Shown: positions 25,919 through 34,951 of the stretch, in pieces
How positions within the stretch are numbered: position 1 is the stretch's first letter
Layout of the letters: the number at the start of each line of letters is the position of its first letter
Assembly (NCBI RefSeq): GCF_002214385.1
Contig: NZ_CP014855.1
Span: 1,610,123 to 1,674,122, forward strand
Length of the DNA stretch: 64,000 bases
Reading direction: 5' to 3'
Source: Thermococcus gorgonarius
GTDB lineage: Archaea > Methanobacteriota_B > Thermococci > Thermococcales > Thermococcaceae
Translations under genes and position numbers: made by a program
Notes under the pieces: generated by a model
Seen by the model: the letters and a program-made list of their open reading frames with translations, nothing else
The model's database searches: none
Told to the model about the DNA's origin: nothing

Positions 25919-25935
25919 TATCATCGACGGTGATA
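25919..25935. promoter_or_regulatory. Thermococcales glycolytic motif upstream of the fbp TATA box
   Basis: TATCAT-CGACG-GTGATA matches the TGM consensus TATCAC-N5-GTGATA with one change. It lies immediately upstream of the TATA (TTTTATAAG, about 25942-25950). For gluconeogenic genes TGM upstream of TATA is known to mediate activation by Tgr/TrmBL1 when sugar is absent. Confidence 0.75.
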
Positions 25936-25981
25936 TTAACGTTTTATAAGCATAAAAGTGGTCATGGTTACGGTGGTTGCC

Positions 25982-27109
25982 ATGGCAGTTGGTGAGAAGA
26001 TCACACTTAGCGTTATCAAAGCGGACATCGGCGGCTGGCCGGGACACTCCAGGGTTCATCCTCAGCTTATAGAGACTGCAGAGGAAATCCTCAGCAAGGC
26101 CAAAGAGGAAGGAACGATAATGGACTTCTACGTTGCCTACGCCGGCGATGACCTTCAGCTCATAATGACTCACAAAAAGGGCGTTGACAGTCCCGAGATT
26201 CATGGTCTCGCTTGGGATGCCTTTAAAGCTGCCACTGAAGTTGCGAAAGAGCTCGGACTCTACGGAGCCGGTCAGGACCTTCTCAAGGACGCGTTCAGCG
26301 GAAACGTCCGCGGACTTGGACCGGGTGTTGCCGAGATGGAGTTCACCCTTAGAAAGAGCGAGCCCGTAGTCACCTTCCACATGGACAAGACGGAACCAGG
26401 TGCCTTCAATCTGCCCATATTCAGGATGTTTGCAGACCCGTTCAACACGGCCGGACTGGTCATTGACCCCAAGATGCACATGGGCTTCAGGTTCGAAGTC
26501 TGGGACATCCTTAAGCACAAGCGCGTCATCCTCAACACGCCCGAGGAGCTCTACGACCTACTGGCACTCATCGGTGCCAAGAGCCGCTACGTTATCAAGC
26601 GCGTTTATCCAAAGGAGGGTCACCCGCTCCCAAAGGACGAGCCCGTTGCCGTTGTGAGCACTGAGAAGCTCTACGAGGTCGCTGGAGAATACGTCGGCAA
26701 GGACGATCCCGTCGCGATAGTCAGGGCCCAGAGCGGGCTTCCTGCCCTCGGTGAAGTCCTTGAGCCCTTCGCCTTCCCGCACCTCGTCAGCGGCTGGATG
26801 CGCGGGAGCCACAACGGCCCGATAATGCCCGTTTCAATGTGCGACGCCAACCCGACCAGGTTCGACGGCCCGCCGAGGGTCGTAGCACTCGGCTGGCAGA
26901 TAAGCCCGAAGGGAGAGCTCGTCGGTCCGGTTGACCTATTCGACGACCCTGCCTTCGAGTACGCAAGGCAGAAGGCCCTGGAGATAACAGAGTACATGCG
27001 CAGGCACGGACCCTTCGAGCCGCACCGTCTACCTCTGGAGGAGATGGAGTACACCACCCTTCCGGGCGTCCTTAAGAGGCTTGAAGAAAGGTTTGAGGAC
27101 ATCGAATGA
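25982..27109 (+). CDS. fbp: bifunctional fructose-1,6-bisphosphate aldolase/phosphatase
   Basis: 375 residues. The archaeal enzyme joins DHAP and GAP and then removes the 1-phosphate, driving gluconeogenesis in one direction. Typical segments: KADIGGWPGHSRVHP, YVAYAGDDLQLIMTH, GNVRGLGPGVAEMEF, FADPFNTAGLVID, VSGWMRGSHNGPIMPV and DGPPRVVALGWQ. Multiple Asp residues for Mg2+ and the Lys/Tyr lid are present. In-frame upstream ATGs exist, but the start MAVGEK at 25982 after GGTGGTTGCC fits the family. Regulation by a TGM upstream of its TATA is visible. GAPOR follows 150 bp downstream with its own TGM. Confidence 0.95.
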   Translation: MAVGEKITLSVIKADIGGWPGHSRVHPQLIETAEEILSKAKEEGTIMDFYVAYAGDDLQLIMTHKKGVDSPEIHGLAWDAFKAATEVAKELGLYGAGQDLLKDAFSGNVRGLGPGVAEMEFTLRKSEPVVTFHMDKTEPGAFNLPIFRMFADPFNTAGLVIDPKMHMGFRFEVWDILKHKRVILNTPEELYDLLALIGAKSRYVIKRVYPKEGHPLPKDEPVAVVSTEKLYEVAGEYVGKDDPVAIVRAQSGLPALGEVLEPFAFPHLVSGWMRGSHNGPIMPVSMCDANPTRFDGPPRVVALGWQISPKGELVGPVDLFDDPAFEYARQKALEITEYMRRHGPFEPHRLPLEEMEYTTLPGVLKRLEERFEDIE

Positions 27110-27229
27110 TATCCAATTTCCTTTTTGTTCATTTTGTCCGTGTATCTTTCTAATCACCAACGTTTTTATATTCCTACGCCCTATTCGCTAGGCTAGAGCG
27201 GAAGCCTTAAATATTCTTCAAAAAAGACA

Positions 27230-27246
27230 TAACACCCAGAGTGATA
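27230..27246. promoter_or_regulatory. Thermococcales glycolytic motif downstream of the GAPOR TATA box
   Basis: TAACAC-CCAGA-GTGATA, TGM with one change, located downstream of the TATA-like TTAAATAT (about 27207-27214), that is near the transcript start. In glycolytic genes this placement is known to give repression by Tgr/TrmBL1 without sugar. Confidence 0.75.
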
Positions 27247-27261
27247 CAAAGGGGTGAGAGC

Positions 27262-29220
27262 ATGAGGTTCACGGTGCTTCATTTGAAGCTGGACGAGAAA
27301 AAGGTAGAGAGTGAGAATTTCGAGAAGGATGGAGTTTACGGTATCATAGACTACGGCCTTGAGCTCCACGAGAAGCTCGAAACTCACAGCATAGACCCCT
27401 ATGACCCGAAGAACGTCGTCGTAATGGGCATGGGACCCTTCTCGGGCTCAATCTTACCCGGAGCCCACAGGCTCATGTTCTTCTTCCGCTCACCACTCTA
27501 CGGAACGCTCTTCCCATCGGCTATGGGTGGAGCCGCTTACGCCTTCAAGAACGTCGGTGTTGATTTCGTTACCTTCGAAGGCAAAGCTGAGAAGCCAGTT
27601 GTCGTTATCCTCTACAACGACGGCGAGAACGTGAGGGTCGAGCTACACGAGATAGAACTTGAGAGGCTCATCGAGATATGGAAGGGTTATAAGGGCGAAG
27701 AAGGTGTCTATGCACTCACCCAGTACCTCATAGATACCTTCGGTGAGCGCTTCGACTTCGAGTACAGGATAGCGGTCGTCGGGCCTGCCGCACTCAACAG
27801 CAATTATGGCGCCATATTCTCCCAGACCCTCAGGAAGGGCAAGCGCGTTGAGGGAAGCGAGGACTGGGCCGCTAGAGGAGGCTCTGGCTCCGTTCTCTTG
27901 CGTGCCCACAACGTCGTCGGAATAATCTTCGGCGGAAAGCCTAGGAAGAGGGCCTTCCCGGGAGAGGACATCTCATCGTTCAGAACGGCGAAGGAGATAG
28001 TTGAGGGCATCCACAAGAAGCCCTACAACGACATCATAGCGGAGAAGACCGTCAAGTACAAGTACAACCCTAAGCTGAAAACGGGCGGAACCTTTGGAGG
28101 GAACTACCCAGCTGAGGGCGACTTCGTTCCCATCCTGAACTGGCAGATGCCTTACATACCCAAAGAGGAGCGCATAAAAATCCACGAGGCCATAATGAAG
28201 TACTACTGGGAGCCCTTTAACAAAGAGGCCATAGAGACCAAGAACTGGACGAACTGCGGCGAACCGTGTCCCGTTGTGTGTAAGAAGTACGCCAACGGGC
28301 ACCACATTGAGTACGAGCCGAGGGAAGCCAACGGCCCGCTCAGCGGCGTTATAACCCTCCGCGCGAGCGACATAAGCGTTCCGGCAGTAGATGCGATGGG
28401 TTTTGACGCGATAGAGTTCGGTGGAACCACCGCCTGGGTTCTCGAGCTGGTTCACCGCGGACTGCTCAAGCCAGAGGAAGTCGGCCTAAGCGATAAGCCC
28501 GACTTCACGAAGGATGCCTTACTTGAGAGACCCGTCGAGGCGAGCGAGAAGAACGCTAAACTGGTCGCTGAGCTAGCCCACCGCGTTGCCTTCGCAGAAA
28601 ACGAGATAGCCAAGATACTCGGTCTCGGAAAGAGGAAAGCCAGTGTAATCCTCGACGAGAAATTCAAGGACAGGCTCAAGTATGGGGAGAGCTTCAAGGA
28701 CTATGCAGTCTTTACACCGCTCGGTGAGGACGGTGAGATGACTCCAACGATGTACTGGGCCATCGGAAACTACATTCCGCTTCCGGTACAGGGAAGATAC
28801 TGGACGTTCTACCAGTTCGGCGTCTTCCTTGAGCCGGAGGAGCTTGCCCAGAAGATCATAGCGAGCGCCCTCTGGGAGTTCTGGTACGACAACATCGGCT
28901 GGTGCCGCTTCCACCGCGGCTGGATGAAGCCCGTCCTTAAGGCGCTCTTCATGGACGCCTATGGGGAGAACGTAGACATGGAGGAGCATGCGAGGAAGCA
29001 GATAAAGAGGCTCATAGAGTTTGCCAAAAAGGCAGGCTACACCCCGGTCTTCTGGGACAGCATGCGCGTCATAGACCTCGTCGCCAGGGGAAGCGAGGAG
29101 TTCGGAAACGAGCGCTGGGCTGAGCGCTTTAAGATAGACAAGGTCGGCACCGCCAAGGAATACCTCGAAAAGGTTCTCGACGCCTACAGCAGGGAGCTTG
29201 GGGTTGAGTGGAGGCTCTGA
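27262..29220 (+). CDS. gor: glyceraldehyde-3-phosphate:ferredoxin oxidoreductase (GAPOR)
   Basis: 652 residues, tungstopterin AOR-family enzyme. It oxidises GAP directly to 3-phosphoglycerate with ferredoxin, the glycolytic bypass of Thermococcales. Visible: N-terminal tungstopterin domain with GMGPFSGSILPGAHR and FFRSPLYGTLFPSAMGG, the cluster ligands NCGEPCPVVCKKY and a late WCRFHRGWM. The length and N-terminus (MRFTVLHLKL) match GAPOR rather than AOR or FOR. GGGGTGAGAGC precedes the ATG at 27262. It is paired with the gluconeogenic fbp gene, with opposite TGM placement. Confidence 0.9.
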   Translation: MRFTVLHLKLDEKKVESENFEKDGVYGIIDYGLELHEKLETHSIDPYDPKNVVVMGMGPFSGSILPGAHRLMFFFRSPLYGTLFPSAMGGAAYAFKNVGVDFVTFEGKAEKPVVVILYNDGENVRVELHEIELERLIEIWKGYKGEEGVYALTQYLIDTFGERFDFEYRIAVVGPAALNSNYGAIFSQTLRKGKRVEGSEDWAARGGSGSVLLRAHNVVGIIFGGKPRKRAFPGEDISSFRTAKEIVEGIHKKPYNDIIAEKTVKYKYNPKLKTGGTFGGNYPAEGDFVPILNWQMPYIPKEERIKIHEAIMKYYWEPFNKEAIETKNWTNCGEPCPVVCKKYANGHHIEYEPREANGPLSGVITLRASDISVPAVDAMGFDAIEFGGTTAWVLELVHRGLLKPEEVGLSDKPDFTKDALLERPVEASEKNAKLVAELAHRVAFAENEIAKILGLGKRKASVILDEKFKDRLKYGESFKDYAVFTPLGEDGEMTPTMYWAIGNYIPLPVQGRYWTFYQFGVFLEPEELAQKIIASALWEFWYDNIGWCRFHRGWMKPVLKALFMDAYGENVDMEEHARKQIKRLIEFAKKAGYTPVFWDSMRVIDLVARGSEEFGNERWAERFKIDKVGTAKEYLEKVLDAYSRELGVEWRL

Positions 29221-29280
29221 ACAATTCTGCCCCTCGATACCCTTTTATATTCTCTCTTCTCCAGTCTTTCAGGTGGTATA

Positions 29281-30543
29281 ATGAGGGCAGTGGTCATAGG
29301 CTCTGGAATCGGAGGGCTTTTGACTTCCTCCTTCCTCGCCAAGAGCGGCTACGAAGTTACGGTCCTCGAGAAGGCACCTTACATCGGTGGTCGCTTCACA
29401 AATCTGAACTACAAAGGCTTTGGCCTCTCCACCGGGGCATTCCACATGCTTCCACACGGAGAGGACGGGCCCTTAGCTTATCTTCTCAAGCTCCTCGGTG
29501 CGAACGTCACGATAGTGAACTCCGACCCAAAGGGCATGATCTTCTACGAGGGGAAGACCTTCCACTACCGCGACGGCTGGAAGTATCTAAGCTGGCGTGA
29601 GAGGGCCAGGGCGATGAAACTTCTTGCGGATGTAAAGAGAAACAAACTACCAACCGGCGAAGAGGCAGAGATGAGCGGGAGGGAGTGGATAAGGGAGAAA
29701 CTCGGCGACAACGAGTTCGTTGATCTCTTCATCAAAAGCTTCCTCGGCTGGGCCGACAGCATTCTTGACGTTCCCGCTGGAGAGCTAGCGAGGGAGATAA
29801 AGGCCGCTTTGAAATGGGGCGGACCTGGTCTCGTTAAGGGTGGCTGTAAATCTGTAACTGGCGAGCTGGCGGGGCTCACCGAGAAAAACGGTGGAAGAAT
29901 CCTCACGAGGAAGAAGGCCGTCGAGATTGACCCAGAGGAAAAGAGGGTTTTCACGGCCGACAACGAGGAATTCACCTATGATATTCTGATTTCCAACGTT
30001 GGAATAAAGGAGACCGTCGAGCTCATAGGAAGGGACAACTTCGACCGGGATTACCTAAAGCGCGTTGACTCGCTTAGACCGAGCGAGGGTATAAAGTACA
30101 ACGTCGCCCTAAAGGGCGAACCGAGGATAGGGAACACCGTCGTCTTCACCCTTGACACGGAGAGGATAAACGGCTACAACGAGCCGTCCAGTATTTCCCC
30201 GGAGCTTGCCCCTGAGGGGTACACACTGATAATGCTCCACCACGCCCTCCAGAGCAGAAACGTCAGGGCCGAGCAGAGGAAGGGAATCGAGGACATCTAC
30301 AAGATCTTCCCGAACCTCGACGAGGAGGGAGAAATCCTTCTAATCCAGACTTACCTCGACGGAAACCCCGTAAACAGGGTCGCCAGTGGACAAACTGTGG
30401 AAGACTTCCCGATTCGGGATGTTTACATCGTCGGCGACGCCTACAAGCTCCCCGGCGGAATCGAGGTTGATGGCATAGCCCTCGGAGTGATGAGAACCCT
30501 TGAAAGGCTCGGTCTCGGCAGTTTCTCGGAATGGTATCTCTGA
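29281..30543 (+). CDS. FAD-dependent oxidoreductase, phytoene desaturase-like
   Basis: 420 residues. N-terminal dinucleotide-binding motif VVIGSGIGGLLTSSFLA followed by VLEKAPYIGGRF (CrtI/amine-oxidase style), and C-terminal FAD motif VYIVGDAYKLPGGIEVDGIALGVM. No membrane segment. CrtI-like flavoproteins in archaea may reduce or oxidise isoprenoids (geranylgeranyl lipids or carotenoids), but the substrate is unknown here. GGTGGT lies 5 nt before the ATG. 60 bp after GAPOR; a promoter-like TTTTATATT lies in the gap, so it is probably a separate unit. Confidence 0.75.
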   Translation: MRAVVIGSGIGGLLTSSFLAKSGYEVTVLEKAPYIGGRFTNLNYKGFGLSTGAFHMLPHGEDGPLAYLLKLLGANVTIVNSDPKGMIFYEGKTFHYRDGWKYLSWRERARAMKLLADVKRNKLPTGEEAEMSGREWIREKLGDNEFVDLFIKSFLGWADSILDVPAGELAREIKAALKWGGPGLVKGGCKSVTGELAGLTEKNGGRILTRKKAVEIDPEEKRVFTADNEEFTYDILISNVGIKETVELIGRDNFDRDYLKRVDSLRPSEGIKYNVALKGEPRIGNTVVFTLDTERINGYNEPSSISPELAPEGYTLIMLHHALQSRNVRAEQRKGIEDIYKIFPNLDEEGEILLIQTYLDGNPVNRVASGQTVEDFPIRDVYIVGDAYKLPGGIEVDGIALGVMRTLERLGLGSFSEWYL

Positions 30544-30668
30544 GCCTTTATTTTACCTTTGTAAATATGGGCATGGGTAAATCGAACCTTTTTCTAATGG
30601 ACACCTCAGGCACCTAACGAACGTTTTTATGCTCCTAATCGGAATTGTTCATCCCGGAGGTGAGGGGT

Positions 30669-31616
30669 ATGAAAAAGAGAGTGGTCATAGCCCTTGGCGG
30701 TAACGCAATCCTTCAGCGAGGCCAAAAAGGTACCTACGAGGAGCAAATGGAGAACGTGAGAAAAACAGCTAAGCAGATAGCAGATATAATAGAGAAAGGC
30801 TACGAGGTCGTCATCACCCACGGAAACGGGCCGCAGGTTGGCGCTCTTCTCCTTCACATGGACGCCGGCCAGCAGGTTCATGGCATCCCGGCCCAGCCCA
30901 TGGACGTTGCCGGGGCCATGACACAGGGTCAGATAGGATACATGATCCAGCAGGCGATAGCGAACGAGCTGAGGAGGAGAGGAGTTGAGAGGCCGGTGGC
31001 GACGATAGTAACTCAGACCCTTGTGGACAAGGACGACCCCGCCTTCCAGAACCCGAGCAAGCCAGTCGGTCCGTTCTACGACGAGGAAACCGCCAAGAAG
31101 CTCGCTAAGGAGAAGGGCTGGACGGTCATTGAGGATGCCGGGAGGGGATGGAGGAGAGTTGTCCCCAGTCCCGATCCAAAGGGCCACGTCGAGGCGCCGG
31201 TGATAGTCGACCTCGTAGAGAAGGGCTTTATCGTCATAGCCAGCGGTGGCGGAGGTGTTCCAGTAATAGAAGAGAACGGCCAGCTCAGGGGCGTCGAGGC
31301 CGTTATAGACAAGGACCTGGCCGGCGAGAGGCTGGCCGAGGAGGTAAAAGCCGATATATTCATGATTCTGACCGATGTGAACGGTGCAGCGATAAACTTC
31401 GGTAAGCCTGATGAGAAGTGGCTTGGAGAGGTCACCGTGGAGGAGCTGAGGCGCTATTATGAGGAAGGGCACTTCAAGAAGGGCAGCATGGGTCCAAAGG
31501 TTTTAGCAGCCATAAGGTTCATCGAGTGGGGCGGTGAGAGGGCTATCATAGCATCTTTAGACAGGGCCGTTGAAGCCCTGGAAGGAAAGACTGGAACGCA
31601 GGTTGTTAGAGGCTGA
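30669..31616 (+). CDS. arcC: carbamate kinase
   Basis: 315 residues of the amino-acid-kinase fold. N-terminal [63 protein letters not shown] and a late [13 protein letters not shown]. It interconverts carbamoyl phosphate plus ADP and carbamate plus ATP. In Pyrococcus the homologue was first described as a carbamoyl phosphate synthetase. GAGGTGAGGGGT precedes the ATG at 30669, while the frame extends upstream without a site. Monocistronic by appearance, 125 bp from the upstream gene. Confidence 0.9.
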   Translation: MKKRVVIALGGNAILQRGQKGTYEEQMENVRKTAKQIADIIEKGYEVVITHGNGPQVGALLLHMDAGQQVHGIPAQPMDVAGAMTQGQIGYMIQQAIANELRRRGVERPVATIVTQTLVDKDDPAFQNPSKPVGPFYDEETAKKLAKEKGWTVIEDAGRGWRRVVPSPDPKGHVEAPVIVDLVEKGFIVIASGGGGVPVIEENGQLRGVEAVIDKDLAGERLAEEVKADIFMILTDVNGAAINFGKPDEKWLGEVTVEELRRYYEEGHFKKGSMGPKVLAAIRFIEWGGERAIIASLDRAVEALEGKTGTQVVRG

Positions 31617-31622
31617 GCTGGA

Positions 31623-31669
31623 CTATATTTTCTATGTGCCTCTATATTCCCTATATTCGTAACTATATT
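31623..31669 (+). repeat. tandem CTATATT iterons upstream of the phosphate transporter
   Basis: CTATATT at 31623, 31642, 31651 and 31663, with a degenerate CTATGTG at 31632. Start-to-start spacings are 9, 10, 9 and 12 bp, near one helical turn. They lie directly before the TATA (GATATTTATAG, about 31682-31692) of the pit gene. Likely a cooperative transcription-factor site. Confidence 0.6.
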
Positions 31670-31722
31670 CTACTGCGGCAAGATATTTATAGAGCACTCA
31701 TTACCCAGTTCTGGTGAGCGGG

Positions 31723-32934
31723 ATGGATCCATGGCTGCTGATAACGATAGTCCTGGGTTTTGCCATGGCTTGGGCAATAGGTGCCAACGATGCCGCGAAC
31801 TCAATGAGCACCGCCGTTGGGGCGAAGGCGATAACGCCGAAACAGGCCGTCATCATAGCGGGAATACTGGAGTTCACAGGTGCCTACTTCTTCGGGAAGA
31901 GCGTTACCGAGACAATAAGGAAGGGAATCCTCGACCCAACTATGATAACCGATCCGAACGTTCTCATCTATGGTTCTGCTGCAGCACTCTTGGCTGCTAC
32001 GATATGGCTGGTTATAGCGACGAAGTTCGGACTTCCGGTCTCAACAACCCATTCAATCATTGGGGGAATAGTCGGCTACGGAATCGTCTACGCGGGAACA
32101 GCGATAGTCAACTGGGGCAAGATGGGTCAGGTTGTCCTGAGCTGGATCCTTTCCCCCATTATCGGAGCCCTTATGGCATTCCTCATATTTAAAGCTATGA
32201 CTAGAAGCATTTTTGAAACTAAAGACCCGGTTAGGAATGCCCGTATCTGGTCTCCGTTCTGGATAGGCCTTGCCTTTGTGGTAATCGGAACGATGTTCTA
32301 CATCAAAGTCCTCCACGGGGGCGACCTCAAGGCGGGCGTGATGATGTACGGCCTCCCCGCGGGCGTTGTTACTTTCATCGTGACATACCTCTTGATAAAG
32401 CTCCGCTTCAGGAGTGCAGACCCCCTCATAAACGTCGAGAGCATCTTTAAGAAAGCCCAGCTCGTGACTTCAAGCTACGTTGCCCTGGCACACGGTTCCA
32501 ACGACGTTGCGAATGCAATAGGGCCGGTAGCGGCCGTCTACGCCGTCGCCACTATGGGCCTCAGCGGAATGCAGGTGCCGGTTCCCAGATGGATACTGGC
32601 GATGGGCGGTCTTGGAATAACCATTGGCGTGGCCACCTACGGGTACAAGGTTATGGAGACCGTCGGGAAGAAGATAACCGAACTGACCAACACGAGGGGG
32701 TTCACAATACAGTTCTCCGCCGCGACCGTCGTTCTCGTCTCAAGCTGGCTCGGCCTTCCAATATCCACAACTCACGTCGTCGTTGGGGCGGTTATAGGCG
32801 TCGGCCTCGCCAGGGGAGTAAAGGCAATAAACAAGGACATCGTTAGGGATATAATAATCTCCTGGTTCGTTACCGTCCCGGTCGCCGCTTTGATCAGCGC
32901 GGCCATATTCAAAATCCTGATGCTCGTGGGGTGA
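31723..32934 (+). CDS. pit: PiT-family inorganic phosphate transporter
   Basis: 403 residues with about ten hydrophobic helices. Both PiT signature repeats are present: GANDAANSMSTAVGAKAITPKQA near the N-terminus is split here as GANDAANSMST and AITPKQA, and GSNDVANAIGPVAAVY in the second half. Each is followed by a SwLGLPISTTH-like motif (LPVSTTHSIIGG, LPISTTHVVVGA). Phosphate is taken up with Na+ or H+. GGTGAGCGGG precedes the ATG at 31723; the frame from 31714 starts with GTG inside this site. The PhoU-like partner follows 4 bp downstream. Tandem iterons lie in the promoter. Confidence 0.9.
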   Translation: MDPWLLITIVLGFAMAWAIGANDAANSMSTAVGAKAITPKQAVIIAGILEFTGAYFFGKSVTETIRKGILDPTMITDPNVLIYGSAAALLAATIWLVIATKFGLPVSTTHSIIGGIVGYGIVYAGTAIVNWGKMGQVVLSWILSPIIGALMAFLIFKAMTRSIFETKDPVRNARIWSPFWIGLAFVVIGTMFYIKVLHGGDLKAGVMMYGLPAGVVTFIVTYLLIKLRFRSADPLINVESIFKKAQLVTSSYVALAHGSNDVANAIGPVAAVYAVATMGLSGMQVPVPRWILAMGGLGITIGVATYGYKVMETVGKKITELTNTRGFTIQFSAATVVLVSSWLGLPISTTHVVVGAVIGVGLARGVKAINKDIVRDIIISWFVTVPVAALISAAIFKILMLVG

Positions 32935-32938
32935 TAAC

Positions 32939-33613
32939 ATGCAGGTCTGGACAAAGCTCTTCGCGAAGAGCCCATTTAAGCCGCTCATAAAGCACTCCGA
33001 GGTAGTGCTCAACACGGTTGAGACCCTCGAGAAGGCCCTCCAGGCGTGGGAGAGGGGAGACTACGAGGAAATGAAGAGGTTAGCGGTCGAGGTGGACAGG
33101 CTTGAGGATGTCGCCGATAAGATAAAGGAGGAAATCCGCGACTCGCTCAGCTCAAAGCTCATGATGGCCGTAGCCAGAGAGGACGTCCTCATATACCTCC
33201 ACATGCAGGACAAGGTGGCCGACGCCGCCGAGGACACCGCCAAGTGGCTCCTCGTGAAGAAGCCCGGCACGATTCCGGCTGAGATCAAGGATATAATAAT
33301 CCGGATGGGGGCAGAGAGCATAAAGGCAGCAAAGCTCGTCCACAAGGCGATAGTCCAGATGGATCGGGTTATAGAGAGCGGCTTCTCGGAGAACGAGATA
33401 AAGGCTGAGTACGAGATAATTCACAAGATAGAGGGTGTTGAGAGCAAAATAGACGGGCTTGACACCGAGCTAATGCAGAAGGTCTTCGAGATGGCAGACA
33501 AGCTGAGCTGGGGCGACGGTTTCTACATCCTCAACATAGCCAGAACCCTCAGCAACATCTCGGACAAGGCAAAAGATGCGGCCGAGAGGATAAGGCTCAT
33601 GATGAACAAGTGA
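32939..33613 (+). CDS. DUF47/PhoU-like protein, partner of PiT
   Basis: 224 residues, entirely helical, matching the DUF47 (TIGR00153-type) family that resembles PhoU. Genes of this family nearly always follow pit and are thought to regulate or assist phosphate uptake. Typical segments are the N-terminal LFAKSPFKPLIKHSEVV and ELMQKVFEMADKLSWGD with ARTLSNISDKAKDAAERI at the end. GGGGTGATA precedes the ATG and overlaps the pit stop region, so the two genes are coupled. Confidence 0.85.
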   Translation: MQVWTKLFAKSPFKPLIKHSEVVLNTVETLEKALQAWERGDYEEMKRLAVEVDRLEDVADKIKEEIRDSLSSKLMMAVAREDVLIYLHMQDKVADAAEDTAKWLLVKKPGTIPAEIKDIIIRMGAESIKAAKLVHKAIVQMDRVIESGFSENEIKAEYEIIHKIEGVESKIDGLDTELMQKVFEMADKLSWGDGFYILNIARTLSNISDKAKDAAERIRLMMNK

Positions 33614-33662
33614 GCTTTTTTCTAATCTTTCCGGAAGAATAGCAAGGGGAAGAACGAGAGGT

Positions 33663-33890
33663 TCAGATGGCTATCATCGTCGAGGTCATCTGGATCTCGG
33701 GCATGCGCCTTATCTTCTCGGTTATGAAGTGGTCAAGGTCCTTGAGGGTCTCGGTCTCGACCTTAACGACGAGGTCGTACTCTCCGTAAACGACGTAGGC
33801 CTCCTTGACTTCGGGCATGGCCAGAAGCTTCTCCATGACTTCCCTTTCCTTTCCAGCGGCAGTAACCATCAAAATAAAAGCCGTCACCAT
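33663..33890 (-). CDS. stand-alone Lrp/AsnC ligand-binding (RAM) domain protein
   Basis: 75 residues that make up only the effector domain of Lrp/AsnC regulators: FILMVTAAGKEREVMEKL, YVVYGEYDLVVKVE and a C-terminal TSTMIAI strand. No helix-turn-helix is attached. Such SraA-like proteins bind amino acids and may form octamers or modulate full-length Lrp proteins. GGTGATAGCC precedes the ATG at 33890, and a TATA (minus AACTTAAATAC, near 33928) lies about 38 nt before it. Divergent from the kinase-like gene. Confidence 0.8.
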   Translation of the reverse strand: MVTAFILMVTAAGKEREVMEKLLAMPEVKEAYVVYGEYDLVVKVETETLKDLDHFITEKIRRMPEIQMTSTMIAI

Positions 33891-33943
33891 TGGCTATCAC
33901 CAAAACTATTTTATCTCGGGGGTATTTAAGTTTATCGAGGCGT

Positions 33944-34591
33944 ATGTTCGAGCACCTGATACCTAGACCAACAGTAGAGGCCATCATGGAGCATCTGGAG
34001 GAACTGGGGATAGGGGAGCTGACCCCCTTCTCCAAGGGAACCACCAGTCTGGTTTTTACCGGAAACCTCGGGGAGAAAAAAGTGGTTGTCAAGCTTCAAA
34101 GGCCAGATTCCCCCCGGAACAACTTTGAGAGGGAGGCAAAGCTGATACGGGTGGTGTCAAAGTTTGGAATAACACCCCCTTTGCTTTTCACCGGGGTGTT
34201 CAAAGGCCTGAACTATATGGTTCGGGAGTTCGCTTCCGGCGAGCCCATTCTGTACGCCGATCTTGAGAAGTCCCATATAATCGAGATAGCGCTCAAAACA
34301 GCCCTTCTGGATAGGCTCGGGTTAGATCACGGCCAGATTCAGGGAGGAAAGCATATAATAATCGGGAAGCGCGTTTACTTTATCGATTTCGAGAAGGCCG
34401 GCTGGAGGAAGCCAAGGAACCTTACCTCGGCGATGGCGATGATGTTTTTGGGGGACAATTCAATAGCCAAGAGGGTCAGGGAAAAGTTTTCTCTTGATCG
34501 TGATTTTCTTGACGAACTTAGAGATGAACTGAGGGAATACAAAAAAACTGGAAGGCTCTCAGGAATTTTGAGGTTTCTCTCCAGACTTTAG
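33944..34591 (+). CDS. RIO/kinase-like protein of unknown substrate
   Basis: 215 residues. It reads as a small protein-kinase fold: GTTSLVFTGNLGEKKVVVKLQ (split nucleotide loop and catalytic Lys in VVVKLQ), then a catalytic-loop-like LDHGQIQGGKHIII and a DFG-like VYFIDFEKAGW. The LDHGQ motif replaces the usual HxDxxxxN. Archaeal relatives are called Ser/Thr or RIO-like kinases; the target is unknown. The longer frame from 33890 has no ribosome binding site; ATG 33944 follows a TATA-like ATTTTATC by about 33 nt. Its end overlaps the convergent membrane gene by 33 bp. Confidence 0.65.
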   Translation: MFEHLIPRPTVEAIMEHLEELGIGELTPFSKGTTSLVFTGNLGEKKVVVKLQRPDSPRNNFEREAKLIRVVSKFGITPPLLFTGVFKGLNYMVREFASGEPILYADLEKSHIIEIALKTALLDRLGLDHGQIQGGKHIIIGKRVYFIDFEKAGWRKPRNLTSAMAMMFLGDNSIAKRVREKFSLDRDFLDELRDELREYKKTGRLSGILRFLSRL

Positions 34592-34885
34592 CCTGTCCGC
34601 TATAAGGGCCAGCACCGGAACTACGATTGCAAGGGTTATCAGGCCGAGCCTTGGATCCCAGAGGTAGTTGAAAAGGAGTATCACACCGATGGCTATTAGT
34701 ATCATAAGGAAAAGATCCCTGTCGTAAAGCCTCGATTTTGCCAGTATGTTCTGGTGTCTGGCAACGTAGGCCAGATAAGCCGGAATGCCAAGGGCCGCAA
34801 AAACCACCCCATAGTAAGTTTTGAAGATCACAGAGATTAATATCCCAGCCGTGAATATTATCCCGACCACCGTCGTTTCTTTCAT
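34559..34885 (-). CDS. four-helix small membrane protein
   Basis: 108 residues with four hydrophobic segments (VVGIIFTAGILISVIF, VVFAALGIPAYLAYV, LFLMILIAIGVILLF, LGLITLAIVVPVLALIA) and a short charged tail. No family recognised. GGGGAGGTGGCGAA lies before the ATG at 34885, a strong ribosome binding site. Overlaps the end of the kinase-like gene by 33 bp on the opposite strand. Confidence 0.65.
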   Translation of the reverse strand: MKETTVVGIIFTAGILISVIFKTYYGVVFAALGIPAYLAYVARHQNILAKSRLYDRDLFLMILIAIGVILLFNYLWDPRLGLITLAIVVPVLALIADRLKSGEKPQNS

Positions 34886-34951
34886 TTCGCCACCTCCCCG
34901 GGGTTAACGTTAAATACTTTTAAGTCTCTCCATCATACAGGTGATAGCGTT

